A stretch of 64,000 nucleotides of DNA from Aspidiotus rigidus (taxonomy: Eukaryota; Arthropoda; Insecta; Hemiptera; Diaspididae): contig JAVHKY010000026.1 of the NCBI GenBank assembly GCA_035079385.1, positions 496,001-560,000 of the forward strand, read 5' to 3'. This document shows, one piece after another, positions 46,422-58,430 of this stretch. The position numbers were made by a program, and so were the translations under genes. Under the pieces are notes generated by a model, which made no database searches, was not told the DNA's origin, and saw only the letters and a list, made by a program, of their open reading frames with translations. The stretch's first letter is position 1, and every line of letters starts with the position of its first letter.

Positions 46422-49057
46422 ATTTCATTACGTACTTCCAGTTTGAGCGAGGTGAAGGGAAAGAGAAATGAAAATGTTAATAGCTGGGGTGTCGACAGCA
46501 CCGATAAGATGTGCGAAGAACGTGCGGCATGACAAATGCTTCATTCTACGTTTATATAGCGAATTAGGTAGATTCTTCCGGCGGTGTCCATATCCTCAAG
46601 ATAAATGGTATCGCGTGGGTTTTGCAAGCATTTCTTATTCAAATGCATCATCGAGGGTGTATTGATTCATTCTTCTTCCGAGCAACAAGTCTCCCGTTCT
46701 ATCGCCCATATCTCATCTCCATCCAAACTCGCATTAATGAAATATTTTGTTTTGCCGAAACAAATCATTTTTCTCCGCGGCACATCCCTTCTGGTAGACA
46801 CGCCCCCTCTTTAGTTACGTGTCTACTCGCGTGTACTCTTCGTCAGCGAAATTAATCGAAAAGTTGGCATCATAGTGGAGCGTGTGTACTGTGTATAGCA
46901 GATTGATTCCATCCAACACTTTCCACGCTTACAGAGTCTTTGAATGATGACATTTTTATTCAAATGTATATACGAGCACTTTTTCCTCGCTAGAGATCCC
47001 TCTGTTTATCTCTCTATATGTGTCCTTTTCTGTCTGTCTTCCTCTGTAAGTGTACGCACTAGCACAATATCCGTTTTATCATTCCCATTTTCCTGTTATA
47101 TAATGTGGAAGATTAAAGCGCGACGACAACGACAACGTTATCGACGAATACTCGCGCGTATTCAATTTTAAATTAATTAAATTTGCTCTTTAATTTGAGG
47201 GAGCTCGTAACGCTGTGGAAGGTGGGAGACGAAGTGGAGGATAGTGAGAGTACGTCCTGGCCGAGCGTCAACCTTTATACGCTGATGCACGTATTGCAGA
47301 GACGCTCTCCAAATAAATAGCGAAAATTATGACTCTATCTATTAAGCTTCCGATACGGATTCGCGTCGCTGTTCATTTACTTTTTCTCCAAATATAGAGT
47401 ATATACACGTCTCGGTACAGCGTACTCCACTCGGCGGTATAAATAAATAGTATATATACGGTATATATCGCGAGCTTTTTAATGCTTTCCGTATTATAGC
47501 CCAGCCGGTACCGGGGTATATAGGATACAGAATATCGTAAAACTGTCATTGTCTGCCCCTCCGCGCTCGCGACGCGCGATTCCTTGTGAAGCGAAATTTT
47601 TCGTATTCGCTACACGGCGTGTACGGTTCCGCGTCGACCAATTTCGCACTATTACAAAACAGAAGGCCGGGGCCGCGTGTTTAACTACATAAATTTTACT
47701 ATACTCGGGGAACGAGAATTGGTATAGAAAACCAATGCAGAAAACGACGAATATACCATATAGATTATTAAAATTCTACGGCTTAACGAACTTTATTACG
47801 TCCGTTACTAAAACTTACGACTCGTTTGTGACTAACATGAAAATTGGCTGTCTCTGTGTAACTTTGTGATTAACTCTATTTGGCGCAATTCGAAAACCAT
47901 ACGATGTACAAACGTGCACCAGCAACGTTTTACAGAAAAAAAAAAAAAAAAAGTTACAGAGATGGACGTCGACGGCCAGACAGAAAAGCTTTGTTTCGTA
48001 CAAAGGATGTATACGTCGAAAAAATGTCACGACAGGAAAATGGGAACTTCTAGATATAATCAAGCGATAAACGGCGACCTAATATGGTCAACGGAGCAAC
48101 TTTTCATTTGATTTACTCTATATTATACTGATGTGCATACATATATACGTATACATACATTATATGGCGGGCCGTTTTCTTTTTACACGTGATTGATGAT
48201 GGCGTGAAACTACGACGAGCAGTATAACAGAAATAAAAACCCATAATAATAGTTTATATGTAAACGAATAACATTCGTAAAACTACTACGTAAATAGAAA
48301 ATGGCTATTGTTTTAGAAGATAACTTTCTGTATACGGTTTCAGCGCCCTCGCGCGCTCGTCCATTCTTGCCTGTGTGTGCTTGTGTGCGCGCTTACAGTA
48401 AAGGATTTAAAAAAGTCGCTTTTCAAGATTTATAAAATATAAGGATCGAAAAAGCGCAGACTAACTTTATAATAACGTGAAAGTTCGAAGTTTTCTCTTT
48501 CTCCTTTTTTAAATGCTCTATATGTACGCACGATCTTTCGTCGTCTTCTCGGTCGCGCACTTTCTCCGTTCGATCTTCCTTCTTTTTCAGCTCGACGTAA
48601 ATAACATTTATAGGCTTAAAATTTTCTTCGCGCATTTATCCGTTCACGACTTTTACGAAACGTCGATAAATTTCAATTTTCTCGATCTCGCTGATTTACG
48701 TCGGTATAAATAAATATTGTTCGAATCAAAGTTTCCGATAACCAGAGAATGAGTGTAAGTAAGAGTGTTTTTCAGATGGTGCTGTGAGAAAGAATCGGAA
48801 AAAGTTGGCGCGTATAGAAAGAGACTTCGCGTCGTAAGGTCTGCGATTGGATTCGAGTGTACCGCGAACTGATCCCAGAAAGCGCTATTCTGTGTGCAAT
48901 TCTCTGCGATTGTACGATTTTTGCTCGACCAATGCTCAAATTTCTGAGTTCTGTACAATCTTCCCTAGAGGGTGATCCCCCCACCTCTTCTAGAGAAACT
49001 GGAAGTCAGAGGAAAGTCAAGGAATTGATCCGGTTCTCAAGTTTACGGTCGGACATA
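46422..49057. other. Unique CpG-rich intron sequence
   Basis: No repeat or gene motif recognised. It includes TATA-type dinucleotide patches at 47,400-47,470 and an A-run at 47,937. Overlapping open frames on both strands lack motifs. Confidence 0.5.
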
Positions 49058-49180
49058 TCGAAAGAAAGCTCTACAATACTTGAAAAAGTAAACTGGAGGG
49101 CAATTTGCAAGAACCGCCCCGCGGTTCTTGCAAATTGCCCTCCAGTTTACTTTTTCAAGTATTGTGGAGCTTTCCTTCGA
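49058..49180. repeat. Near-perfect palindrome (about 60-bp arms)
   Basis: Arms 49058-49117 and 49121-49180 mirror each other around CCC with two mismatches (49063/49175 and 49072/49166). The inner stem ends AAGAACCGC and GCGGTTCTT. The flanks are rich in AAAGTCAGGGAATT-like words. Confidence 0.85.
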
Positions 49181-49790
49181 AAATCAAGGATTTTATTTGG
49201 TCAGGAAAAAGTTATGGAAAAGTCAGGGAATTATGAGATTCTTCCAAGTCAATCGATTCCTGCGACTAGCATTGAAGAAGATACTTCGATCAGCACGGAA
49301 AAAAGGTGTGTTACATCTGGAAAAATCAAAGAACTGTCAGAGAAAAGTCGGGGAAATTTATTACTAGAAAAAAAGTAGCCGCTTCGTCTTTCTTTGGAAC
49401 ATATTTTCAGGTCATCTTATCTATTCCTTCGTGACCATGTAACTCAACAATTACATATAAAACTTATTCCAAACAGTCCGACCGAAGACATCATCTGATT
49501 TTATTCAATGGCATGATGAAGTCAGACACGAGGCATCTACTGTTTGTCAAGCACCACCAGGACAGGACAGTCTGAGTCCGATCGCAATTTCTGCCCTTCG
49601 ATAGGCATTAAATTCTTGCTGTTACCCCCTTTGTCTAATTGGGACAGAAATTTCTCGAGGAATCATTGTTCAATGAGTCGGTCTACTATGTCATGAGAGA
49701 GTCGCTCCTAATCTCTACTCTATCTTCTTCGACCCGTGTCTGGCTTCACTACATCCCCTCCAAATCATATGCCGCTGGCTTTCGAGAATT
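49181..49790. other. Unassigned, repeat-like
   Basis: Begins with GTCAGGGAATT-type words, then ordinary sequence with no motif recognised. Confidence 0.3.
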
Positions 49791-49799
49791 CTGAACATT

Positions 49800-51710
49800 T
49801 TCAACTTTGTGTGCACAACTTGCATGGGGGATGGGTATTGATGTGTGCACTACTTACTTCGTGTACTTGTCCTTTTCAGTGATTTTTTGATCATTTTGAC
49901 TTTGAGTGCACAACTTATATGGCCGGGAGATAGGTGTTGATGTGTGCACTACTTACTTTGTGTATTTGTCCTTTGCAGTGGTTTTTTGATCATTTTGACT
50001 TTGGGTGCACAACTTGCGTGAGGGTGTGTGCACTACTTACTTGGTGTATTTGTCTATTCCATAGGTTCATGGACTTCGAATCCTCATCACATCGCTCCCT
50101 TCTAGGTACAGTTCTTCGCATTTGCATGGGCGCTTTCCGCACGAACCCTGCTTTAAGTCTAGTCGCCGAATCAGGTTACAACCTCTATCTTACGTATTCC
50201 TCAAACCTCAGTTCTCAACATTCTCTTAAATTCCACCGTGAATCGTCCTACATAACGCAATACTTTCAACAATATGCTCTATTTTCTCATCGGATCATTT
50301 CGCAAAAAAAATCACTTCCAATGCCTTCCCACATTACTCCCATGGGCTTGAGCCACACCTGAAGTAACATACAAACTGTGTCAAAAATCTACCAACCTCA
50401 AAATTTACCGTTTCTCCTGTCTAGAAATACTTGATTCTCTTCCTAACACTACCCTTTGCCTTACAGATGGCTCAAAATTCGAAAACCAAATTGGTTTCGC
50501 GTTTTCAATTGGCAACAAAATCTTTGCTCATGGAAACCGCAACTGCGTATCAATTTTAACGGCCGAAATCCAAGCGATCTTTCAAATACTCAACTTCAAA
50601 CCGCAACCACCGACTCCCTACCCGCCTTGACGGCAGTTTACAATGTAGATTCTACACATCCATTCTCTCCTGAGCAGAGCCGAACTCCCTTCCTCTTCCG
50701 AGAATTAACTTTCGTCTCCTTCCCTGTGAAAAAGATGTCATTCCTCAAAATTCCCGACAAATGGATCACACTCTGGCAAAATCAAATCTCATCAAATAAA
50801 TTAGCCCAATTAAAACCATTACCACTCGCGTGGGCTTTATCACACCAAGAATCCCATCGTCACTCTCCGAATTAGTCATTTGCGATTCATACGCGCTCAT
50901 CTTCGCTCCAAGCTCTTTCTCTCTCATGCGAACGTTGTAGCCTCGACTCCTCCCTCACCGTCACTCATATTTTATCAAGCTATGACAACTGATAACATCC
51001 GACCAAATAATTGATCCTAATAGATTATCATAATAAAAAAAAACTCCATACTTCCCGTCTACCATACCCTGGTCCGATCTATCCAAGGTTATGGATCACT
51101 TGTATAATCAATTTCATACGATTCTGAACATTTTCAACTTTGGGTGCACAACTTATACGGGGGGGATGGGTGTTGATGTGTGCACTACTTACTTCGTGTA
51201 TTTATCCTTTTCAGTGGTTTTTTGATCATTTTGACTTTGGGTGCACAACTTGCATGAGGGTGTGTGCACTACTTACTTGGTGTATTTGTCTATTTCATAG
51301 GTTCATCGACTCGCACCCTCATCACATCGCTCCCTTCTAGATGTACAGTTCTTCGCATTTGTAAAGGCGCTTTCTGCACGAACCCTGCTCCAAGTCTAGC
51401 CGCCGAATCAGGTTATCCACCACTACATTTTCGTCGACTTTACTTTACTGCCAGTCTCCTCACCTTTGTCTCACATATTCCTCAAACCCCAGTTCTCAAC
51501 ATTTTCTCAAATTTCACCCAGAATTTTCCTGACTTCCAGTTTTTTATGAAAATGGCCTTCCTGGGTCTCGGAAGGACGGTGAACGAGCAAAGCGAGTCAT
51601 ACAATGAGAATTCACTCTACTTTGAAAGAGACCTGGAACAAGGTCTTCATATTTTGCTCCCCGTGATAGGTCAGCGGATTATTAGTAGGCTTCAGCCCCA
51701 GTTTGGCACT
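49800..51710 (+). mobile_element. Two GTGCAC-satellite/LINE junction copies
   Basis: At 49,811-50,060 three units of 95-99 bp carry GTGCACAACTT and GTGCACTACTTACTT. They run directly into LINE text (A-F-R-T-N-P-A-L-S-L-V-A-E-S-G-Y) at about 50,070. The RNase H start T-D-G-S-K-F-E-N near 50,460 and the C-terminal piece to 50,880 follow. At 51,140-51,300 a shorter GTGCAC tract meets the same LINE position again (A-P-S-L-A-A-E-S-G-Y). The shared junction means one was copied from the other. Text from 51,540 to 51,710 is open but unrecognised. Confidence 0.65.
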
Positions 51711-51719
51711 TGACAAAAT

Positions 51720-53030
51720 TTCTGAAAAATTGTCAACAATATGGATAACGATACTATGAAAAGTTGTGCACGGTATACTCGACATAATTTACGATATCCA
51801 GGCTAGACTATTTGCACTTCCGGCCCCGTTAATGGCCAATTTTCAAATTTGCGTACTCCCTTATACAAAGTCGAAAAGTTTCATACATCTTTAGAGCGAA
51901 ATTCATAAACGTATACGATCTACTGAAAATTTTCATGATTCCCGAATTAGGAAGAACTCGAAATAGCATTCGGAAGAAGAAAAAGGAAAACGTTTGCGAT
52001 ATCGCGTAATGATAAAATTTACCGAACACTCTCTCTCTCTCTCTGTCTGCTAAATCGAAAAAAAGTTCCCGACCTAGATTCCTCCCCGGCCAGTGTCCTT
52101 ATTACGTTTGCTATTTCCTTAGCTTTCCTTTTCAGTTCGCTGCTGTGGTTGTCGTCGACTCTAGAAAAAACGACGACGACGACAACGACGGTACGCGAAA
52201 TCGACCAAACAATCATTTTTGCTCGGTATACTTCGTGCATAATAGTTCGCGCGTCCGTAAAGGTGTGTAGCATTTTCATTACCACCGCAATCGTATATAT
52301 TGCACTCGCGAATACCATTTCCATTCCCGTAATTATTATCATTTCGCGGGCGCACACATCGCCGAAAAACCGACTCGCTAAACGCGTATATAAATCGCGC
52401 CAAACGAGCGAGAATCCACCTAACGATTGTTTTCTTCAATTTCCAGATATAAGTTGACAATTTTCGTATAATATAAAGGCGTACAGACGCAGCCCGCGCG
52501 CAGACGGTAAAATTTTCTTATGGCATTTTTCACCATAAATCATAAACGTGTCAGCTCTTTTCAACATACCGCCCTTTCCCCTCCCGAATGGTGAATACAT
52601 ATATCGTATTTAACGATCTTTTTTTTTTCTGCTCTCTTTTGCGTTTTCATTCGAATAGCAAAAATAAAACATTTTTGCCTTACAGATTTCATTTTACGAG
52701 ATTATGTCTTCTGTTTTTATCCTTTTTTTTTTTTTTTTTTTTCCTCTCGTAAAGCCCGTTGTCTGTTCACGGGCTCCAGGGCGCTAAATTTCGGAGGCTT
52801 TCCGTCTAAAAGCCATAAAAAGTTTTCTATTTCTTCTTCGCCGGTGCTGCGATATTTTTAGTTCTTTGTATAATTATTTTATAACAACAGTGATTTACGC
52901 AGACGCTCTCGAATCTTCCGATTTCTCTTAATCTAAAATCTTCGAATTCGAATACGCACACGAGCGTTCAAAATTGTACTTCTACTTAAATTTTATAACT
53001 TTTATTGCCGCGTGTGGAGGCGAATTTGGA
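51720..53030. other. Unique CpG-rich intron sequence
   Basis: Contains a TC microsatellite at 52,030-52,044, a CGA microsatellite at 52,169-52,187 and a long T-run at 52,722-52,741. No gene motif. Confidence 0.5.
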
Positions 53031-53099
53031 AACAAGAGATCAACGCCCTACTTCCTATAGATAAGATCTCGCGTCCTGTTGGAAAGTGAACAAATAGCT

Positions 53100-53960
53100 G
53101 TCTGAGGTCGTGAACGCCCCTAACGAGTGATTAGCTTGTGCCGCATGTCCTCCATTTTGTAGTGGGAGCAGGTTACGGGTACAATAATTTTGTTTTTTAT
53201 TGAAGCCCCTTCGTCTTTAACAACCGTCAAGTTGGAATGCCCTTCTTTAACTCACTCGGAGTCAGCCTATATTGGGGTACCATATAGGAGGATCGATGAT
53301 CCTTCTTCTTGCTTTCCTCGGCTCCCAGGTTTGTCATCAGGCGGCTGAGATAAGCCACTACCCTTCTCATCTTTTCCTCTGCCATCAGGAAATGGTGCCT
53401 GAAGCTCAGCTTAATCAAACCAGATGCCCAGATACTTCATCACCTTCTTGATCGTGATTCCTATACCTTGCAGGCGAAACGTCCGACAGAGGTTCCGTTT
53501 CACCTATTGAGAGTTCTATTCTGACCGACTCGATCCAACGCGTCACTGCCTCTAGCTACCGCTACAGTTGTTGCGGCAGCTGAGCGTGTGGTTACAGCTT
53601 CACCTTGAAGACCTCGTTAAATGTGACGCACCATAAGAGCGGCCCAAGGACCGATCCCTTCGGCATCCTACAAGTGACTGGGCGCTTCACTGTACCAGCA
53701 GACGTCTCTGCGTGGATCAACTAAGATATAGTTGCCGATCATCCTGAACAGATATGCAGACACTTTTGCGTCCACACGGGTTTCTAATATACTCTCCCAT
53801 GGAGCTTGAGTCAAGGGTGACAGCTGAACAAAACTGACCCTTAGATATTGCTCTCCTCTTCAACCTGATTCCAGCATCTGACGTACAGTGATTGAAGATG
53901 GTTGAAACCGATGACAAGCGAACGTGGTCAATTTAGCCAAATATGAGGTCCAAAAGTTCG
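53100..53960 (-). mobile_element. R1-like LINE remnant (RT domain)
   Basis: The minus strand reads M-P-K-G-S-V-L-G-P-L-L-W-C-V-T-F-N at about 53,670-53,620, a typical LINE RT palm block. It then reads K-L-S-F-R-H-H-F and R-R-V-V-A-Y-L-S-R-L-M-T-N at about 53,410-53,330, the R1-type thumb. Stops and shifts separate the blocks. Confidence 0.7.
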
Positions 53961-54029
53961 ATTGAAAAATCGCAAGTTTCGGAGGTCTCTAATTTGGGCA
54001 CCTTTGGGACTTCTAACTCGGTGATTTCA

Positions 54030-55340
54030 TTCCTCACGATGGCACACAACTAACGAAACCGTGAGTGAACTTCCCCAAGAAGGGAAGGCGTATCCACTTG
54101 GTCTTAGGTGGAAGAGGAGCAAGCTTAGGGAGTGATGTCAACTGGCTTAGGGTCTTAGAGGCAAGTTTTTTGTTGACCATCTTGTCGATGTCCAAACAAA
54201 CGCCGTTGCGGTTGGCCAAGGATTGTTTAAAGCGTAGCTCAGTGATGAGGGCACTGCGATCAAGAGGAAGGGACATAAGTCGGTGGATCATAGAATTACA
54301 GGGGCTTCTTTGTGCCGTGGGTGGCAAAAGGAGGAAGAATCGATATATAAGTCGGTTGAAGTGGGTTTTCTGAAAACACTATACTTGTATCCCTGAGGAG
54401 TGAGGGTGATGCACAGGTCAAGAAAGTTTACTCTGGACTTCCCTATTTCTAGCGTGAATTTCACACTGGGATAGAGGGAGTTGAGGTGCGAAACCAAAGA
54501 ACTCTCACGGCCGTCCCAAAGACACAGCATGTCATCGACGTACCTCTGCCAGGACAAGACAGATTCCCCACATTGAGAACCTGCCCCTCTAATAGGCCAT
54601 GAAAAGGTCCTCCATGAGAGAGCCGAGGGGGAGCCGATAGGAACTCTCACATCTTCTGAGAATTTGAACAACTGGCCTCTGTTGAGCTTAAGACAAACTT
54701 TGAGGAGTTCAAATTCAGGCTTGAGATTGGGGTGAACATTCACCTCTGTGATTTTTTGGAGGGCATATTGAACGGTAGGCTCGAGGGGGGTGTTGAGAAA
54801 GAAGCCTATAACATCGAAGGACGTGAGCCAGGCCTGACTCTCACTCCCGAGTTTCGATGGAACTTGAGACGGAATGTTTAGGTTTGAAAAGGGTAAGCGG
54901 GTTTGAACCAGTCATCCAGGAAGGCTGCTAGATGATAGGTAGGAAACGATATGGCCGAGAAGATGGGCCTGATCGGTTCTCCTACTTTGAGCCTCGGTGG
55001 CATAGGGTTGGGGGTGAGGACGGACTTTTCCTCTTCAACACTCGAGAATATGTGGGCCGAATCATCGACCACTTTCCTTACCTCACGCACGTGACTCACG
55101 AACTTGAAGGGGGAATCCTCCTGTGGCCCCACTGGACCGCAAGTACTCGTGGACTTGTCGTCATAGGCCCCTCGTACCATAAGGACGACCGTGTTGCCCT
55201 TGTACGAGAGGATGGAAGTTTACATGCGATGAATGAAGAAAAGGATAAGTATCCTCTCTCTTCTCGTAGAACTTCGAATTTGAGATTTTTTGGAGTTCAT
55301 CTCTGTAACCAAAGCAGGAAATTCGAAATTATCTTCTTAT
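54030..55340 (-). mobile_element. Penelope-like element, family B, lacking the endonuclease
   Basis: Minus-strand pieces: 55,180-54,878 has R-P-I-F-S-A-I-S-F-P-T-Y-H-L-A-A-F-L-D-D-W-F-K. 54,743-54,288 has V-P-I-G-S-P, W-Q-R-Y-V-D-D-M-L-C (catalytic Y-V-D-D at 54531-54542), V-N-F-L-D-L and F-R-K-P-T-S. 54,327-54,034 has W-I-R-L-P-F-L-G-K-F. The homology stops there, just before the point where family A continues into GIY-YIG. The sequence differs from family A throughout. Confidence 0.8.
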
Positions 55341-58300
55341 GAGGCTTAAAATTAGAACTTCCTTATTTACCTCGGCCATTTCTTGGGCAACCTCTTGTCT
55401 AATTTTACGGCTTGTTAAAACCTGACTATTTGGCCTCATCTGACCCTTCTCTCTCCCTTTTCTTTTTTAAACATTCGATCGTTCTCAATCCCGAATTTCT
55501 CGTTTTTGAAATTTAATTTTCTTCTATTCATTCTCGACGTAACGATGTTTCATCATTTTTCGAAACTTTTCTTACCCCACTTTGGCCGCCTCGTCGACTC
55601 TATATTTCCAGAACAGATTCCGAAAATGAAATTAATTTCATTCGAAGGACGAGTTTCTATTTTCTTCGGTGATTAAAAACGTTTCTTCTCTTAGGAACGT
55701 CAAATCTCGGCTCGAAGTTGAATTCATACCTTACAGAAATATTCTCACTGAAGAAAAAGTTTTGGTATCGTATTACAGAGTTGACACAAATACCGAGCAT
55801 ACGTCGAATATTTCAGATCCTAAGGCCATTTTGAAAAACTGCGATTTGTTTGTTCTAACTAATTTATGAAAGTCTTTGACGGCGATTGAATTCTACGTTT
55901 TTTTTCCCCTGCTAAATTTGATCACTTCCGAAATTGTTTCGCGGTCGTTCGGGCGGAAAGCTTTTCCTCAATCTGAAATCGTTCTCTTCCAGCAAGCCAT
56001 GTGTAAATAAATCTTAATTTTCGTTTGTTTATTCTCGACTACGGACATTTTTTGTGCCTTTTCGGCCGCCCGCGCCTCCTCAGTACGAGATTAATTTTCT
56101 CGACCTTCGAAAGACGGGGGTTAAAAATTTTTGAATATTTATTCAACGTGATACCGTAATGTTCTCGAATGCTCTGTGCTCAACCATTATCGCTTTGTTT
56201 ATTATATATACGAACATCATCAGGTAGAAGGCGTCGTCACACACCTGTATCCACAAAAATACGCGTCTCTTCGTCAAATATTTACGAAAAATTTTCCTTT
56301 TTTTCTTTCTTTTCCTACGCACACGCCGACGTCGTCGTTTCTGTTTGCTCTTAATATTGTCGTCGCAGGCATTTTTCTTCTTATACCCTTTCAAAAATAT
56401 TATTTTTCGACAGATTAACTCCGACGAATCTCGATCGTATTTACTTTTGTTTATTCGAACCCGAGGACTGTTTCCATTTCGATTGTTTCATCCTTTCTCA
56501 GTTGACTCGCGCGAGCTGAAAAACGATCGTGGCGCGAGATTCAACCAACGTGGTGATTATTTGGCCATTCGAGCTAATGTAATTCCTAGCTCTCGGTACA
56601 GCGAGTCTTCTTGTCGTTAATTATCATTCCGCGTAATAACCGACGTTCGGTCGGTAAGCGAAGTAAAAATAATGGAAACCAGTCGGCGAACGAAGAGACA
56701 AAACCAATTGCGAGCGAGAGAGATAGACTCGATAGTATAAAATTAGCTTTCCTTACATCGTTACAAGGCATCGTGATGTATTACCGTCGGTTCTACAACG
56801 AGAATACGTCAATTTCCTACGGGTTACACATTGGAAACCACATAAGGCCTACAGTAAGTCTGGCCTTTGTACGTAATATATTAATATTCGTTTGATAGAC
56901 GCGCATCCGTATCGGATGCGCTCAGAATACTAAGTCGTATTCCTACATGTGCCTATTGTAACTCGTATCGGATGGTGCATGTAAAAAAGGACTCAAAGAA
57001 CTGCTGTGCCGTATCGCAGAGAAAAGAAAACGTGAATTTTAATAAATTTTTCGTCGTTGCACCAGGGAACAGCACAGGCAGCGAGCGCCTCCTTCGTGAA
57101 TTGCAGCTCAACCGAGAAGCCTCGACTTCGCATATACGAGAGGTTAAGATAAGTTATCGGGCCATTTTTCTCGTTCCTTCTTGACGGCGCGCTGGGAGAA
57201 CCAGAAAAATATTAAAAATTGGTACGCGATGATGATATTTTCATCGTTCTCTATTTTGCGAAGAAGGCTGTAAGGAGAAAGAGTGGAGAAAAATGCGACG
57301 AAGTGTGTGAAAATAGAGTAAAAAAAAAAAAAAACTATACCGTACAACGGAACTTGGGCGTAGCAAGGTACGTGGCAATAAAAATCCGCTTTAAATTCTC
57401 TATATAATATTTAATATCAGCGATTCCCGCTTTGTCTTCGCCCCTTCCGCCCGTCCTCGTCAATCTGGCTAACTGCGTTGCTGATGCAAGCAATAAAGGG
57501 AACGGATCTCGGGAGTTCAGGTTTTTCAGCATTTTCGTGTGCATCGTGCCGACTTACCCAACTGTGTACTCGTATGTGTAGGTGTGTGCGTGTATTTACG
57601 TGTTTGTACATCAAATTCGCATTATCGACGACTTTTTCATGCAGCCTCGCCTTCTCTGATGACGACACTCATAAAGCGTTCGGGCGACATCAATAAATCC
57701 TTATTTTGTCGGTAAATGGAAAAATATTGCACTGTACTACAGTCACAATTCTCGACGCGGTGCTTTTTACATAGGTGCATGCGTGTATCTTACCCAAAAC
57801 CCTAAGTACACTATGATGACCTTTCGAAGTTTTAGTTTCACGTTAATATCGAATGGAATTTTAAAACGTGACAGTGGTTCGAGAGAGTGACGCGTAATAC
57901 TGAAATGGAATATATTTTAGAAAATGTAGGACTGACCGAACTTTATTAAAGGTTAGGTTGTTGTTGCCTTTGAGTTTCTTTCGATCTTGAAGACTCGAGG
58001 GAATTCGTATACAGACGATAAATATGGCTAACAATCTAGACAAACTTCAAATATTTCGATCTGCATATTTTGAAATGGGCCTTATCGACCACTTTGTCTG
58101 CTAGGTAAGGTAGCAAACTTCCAGAGAAAGTGATAACCAATCAACTTGAGTGTTATCTGCAGGAAAGAGATACAATCTCCTGAGGTTTTGAACTGGACGT
58201 TGTACTTTATACTCGATCCAACTTAAGGACTGGCCGCACCGACGCCGCAAGCGGAAAGGAAAGTCGTACATATTTAATACAACTTCCTCTCCTCTTACAG

Positions 58301-58430
58301 CATCCATTGACGCTAGCAGTTCTCAAGCTGGATCGAGTATAGATAACCTGAATTTGGCTGGAGATAATGGCCTTGTCTGCAATATTGACACAGTTTTGCG
58401 CGACCGTCATGCTTCAGTCCCAACATATCC
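55341..58430. other. Unique CpG-rich intron sequence
   Basis: No repeat or gene motif recognised. Many short overlapping open frames are expected in this composition. Confidence 0.5.
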
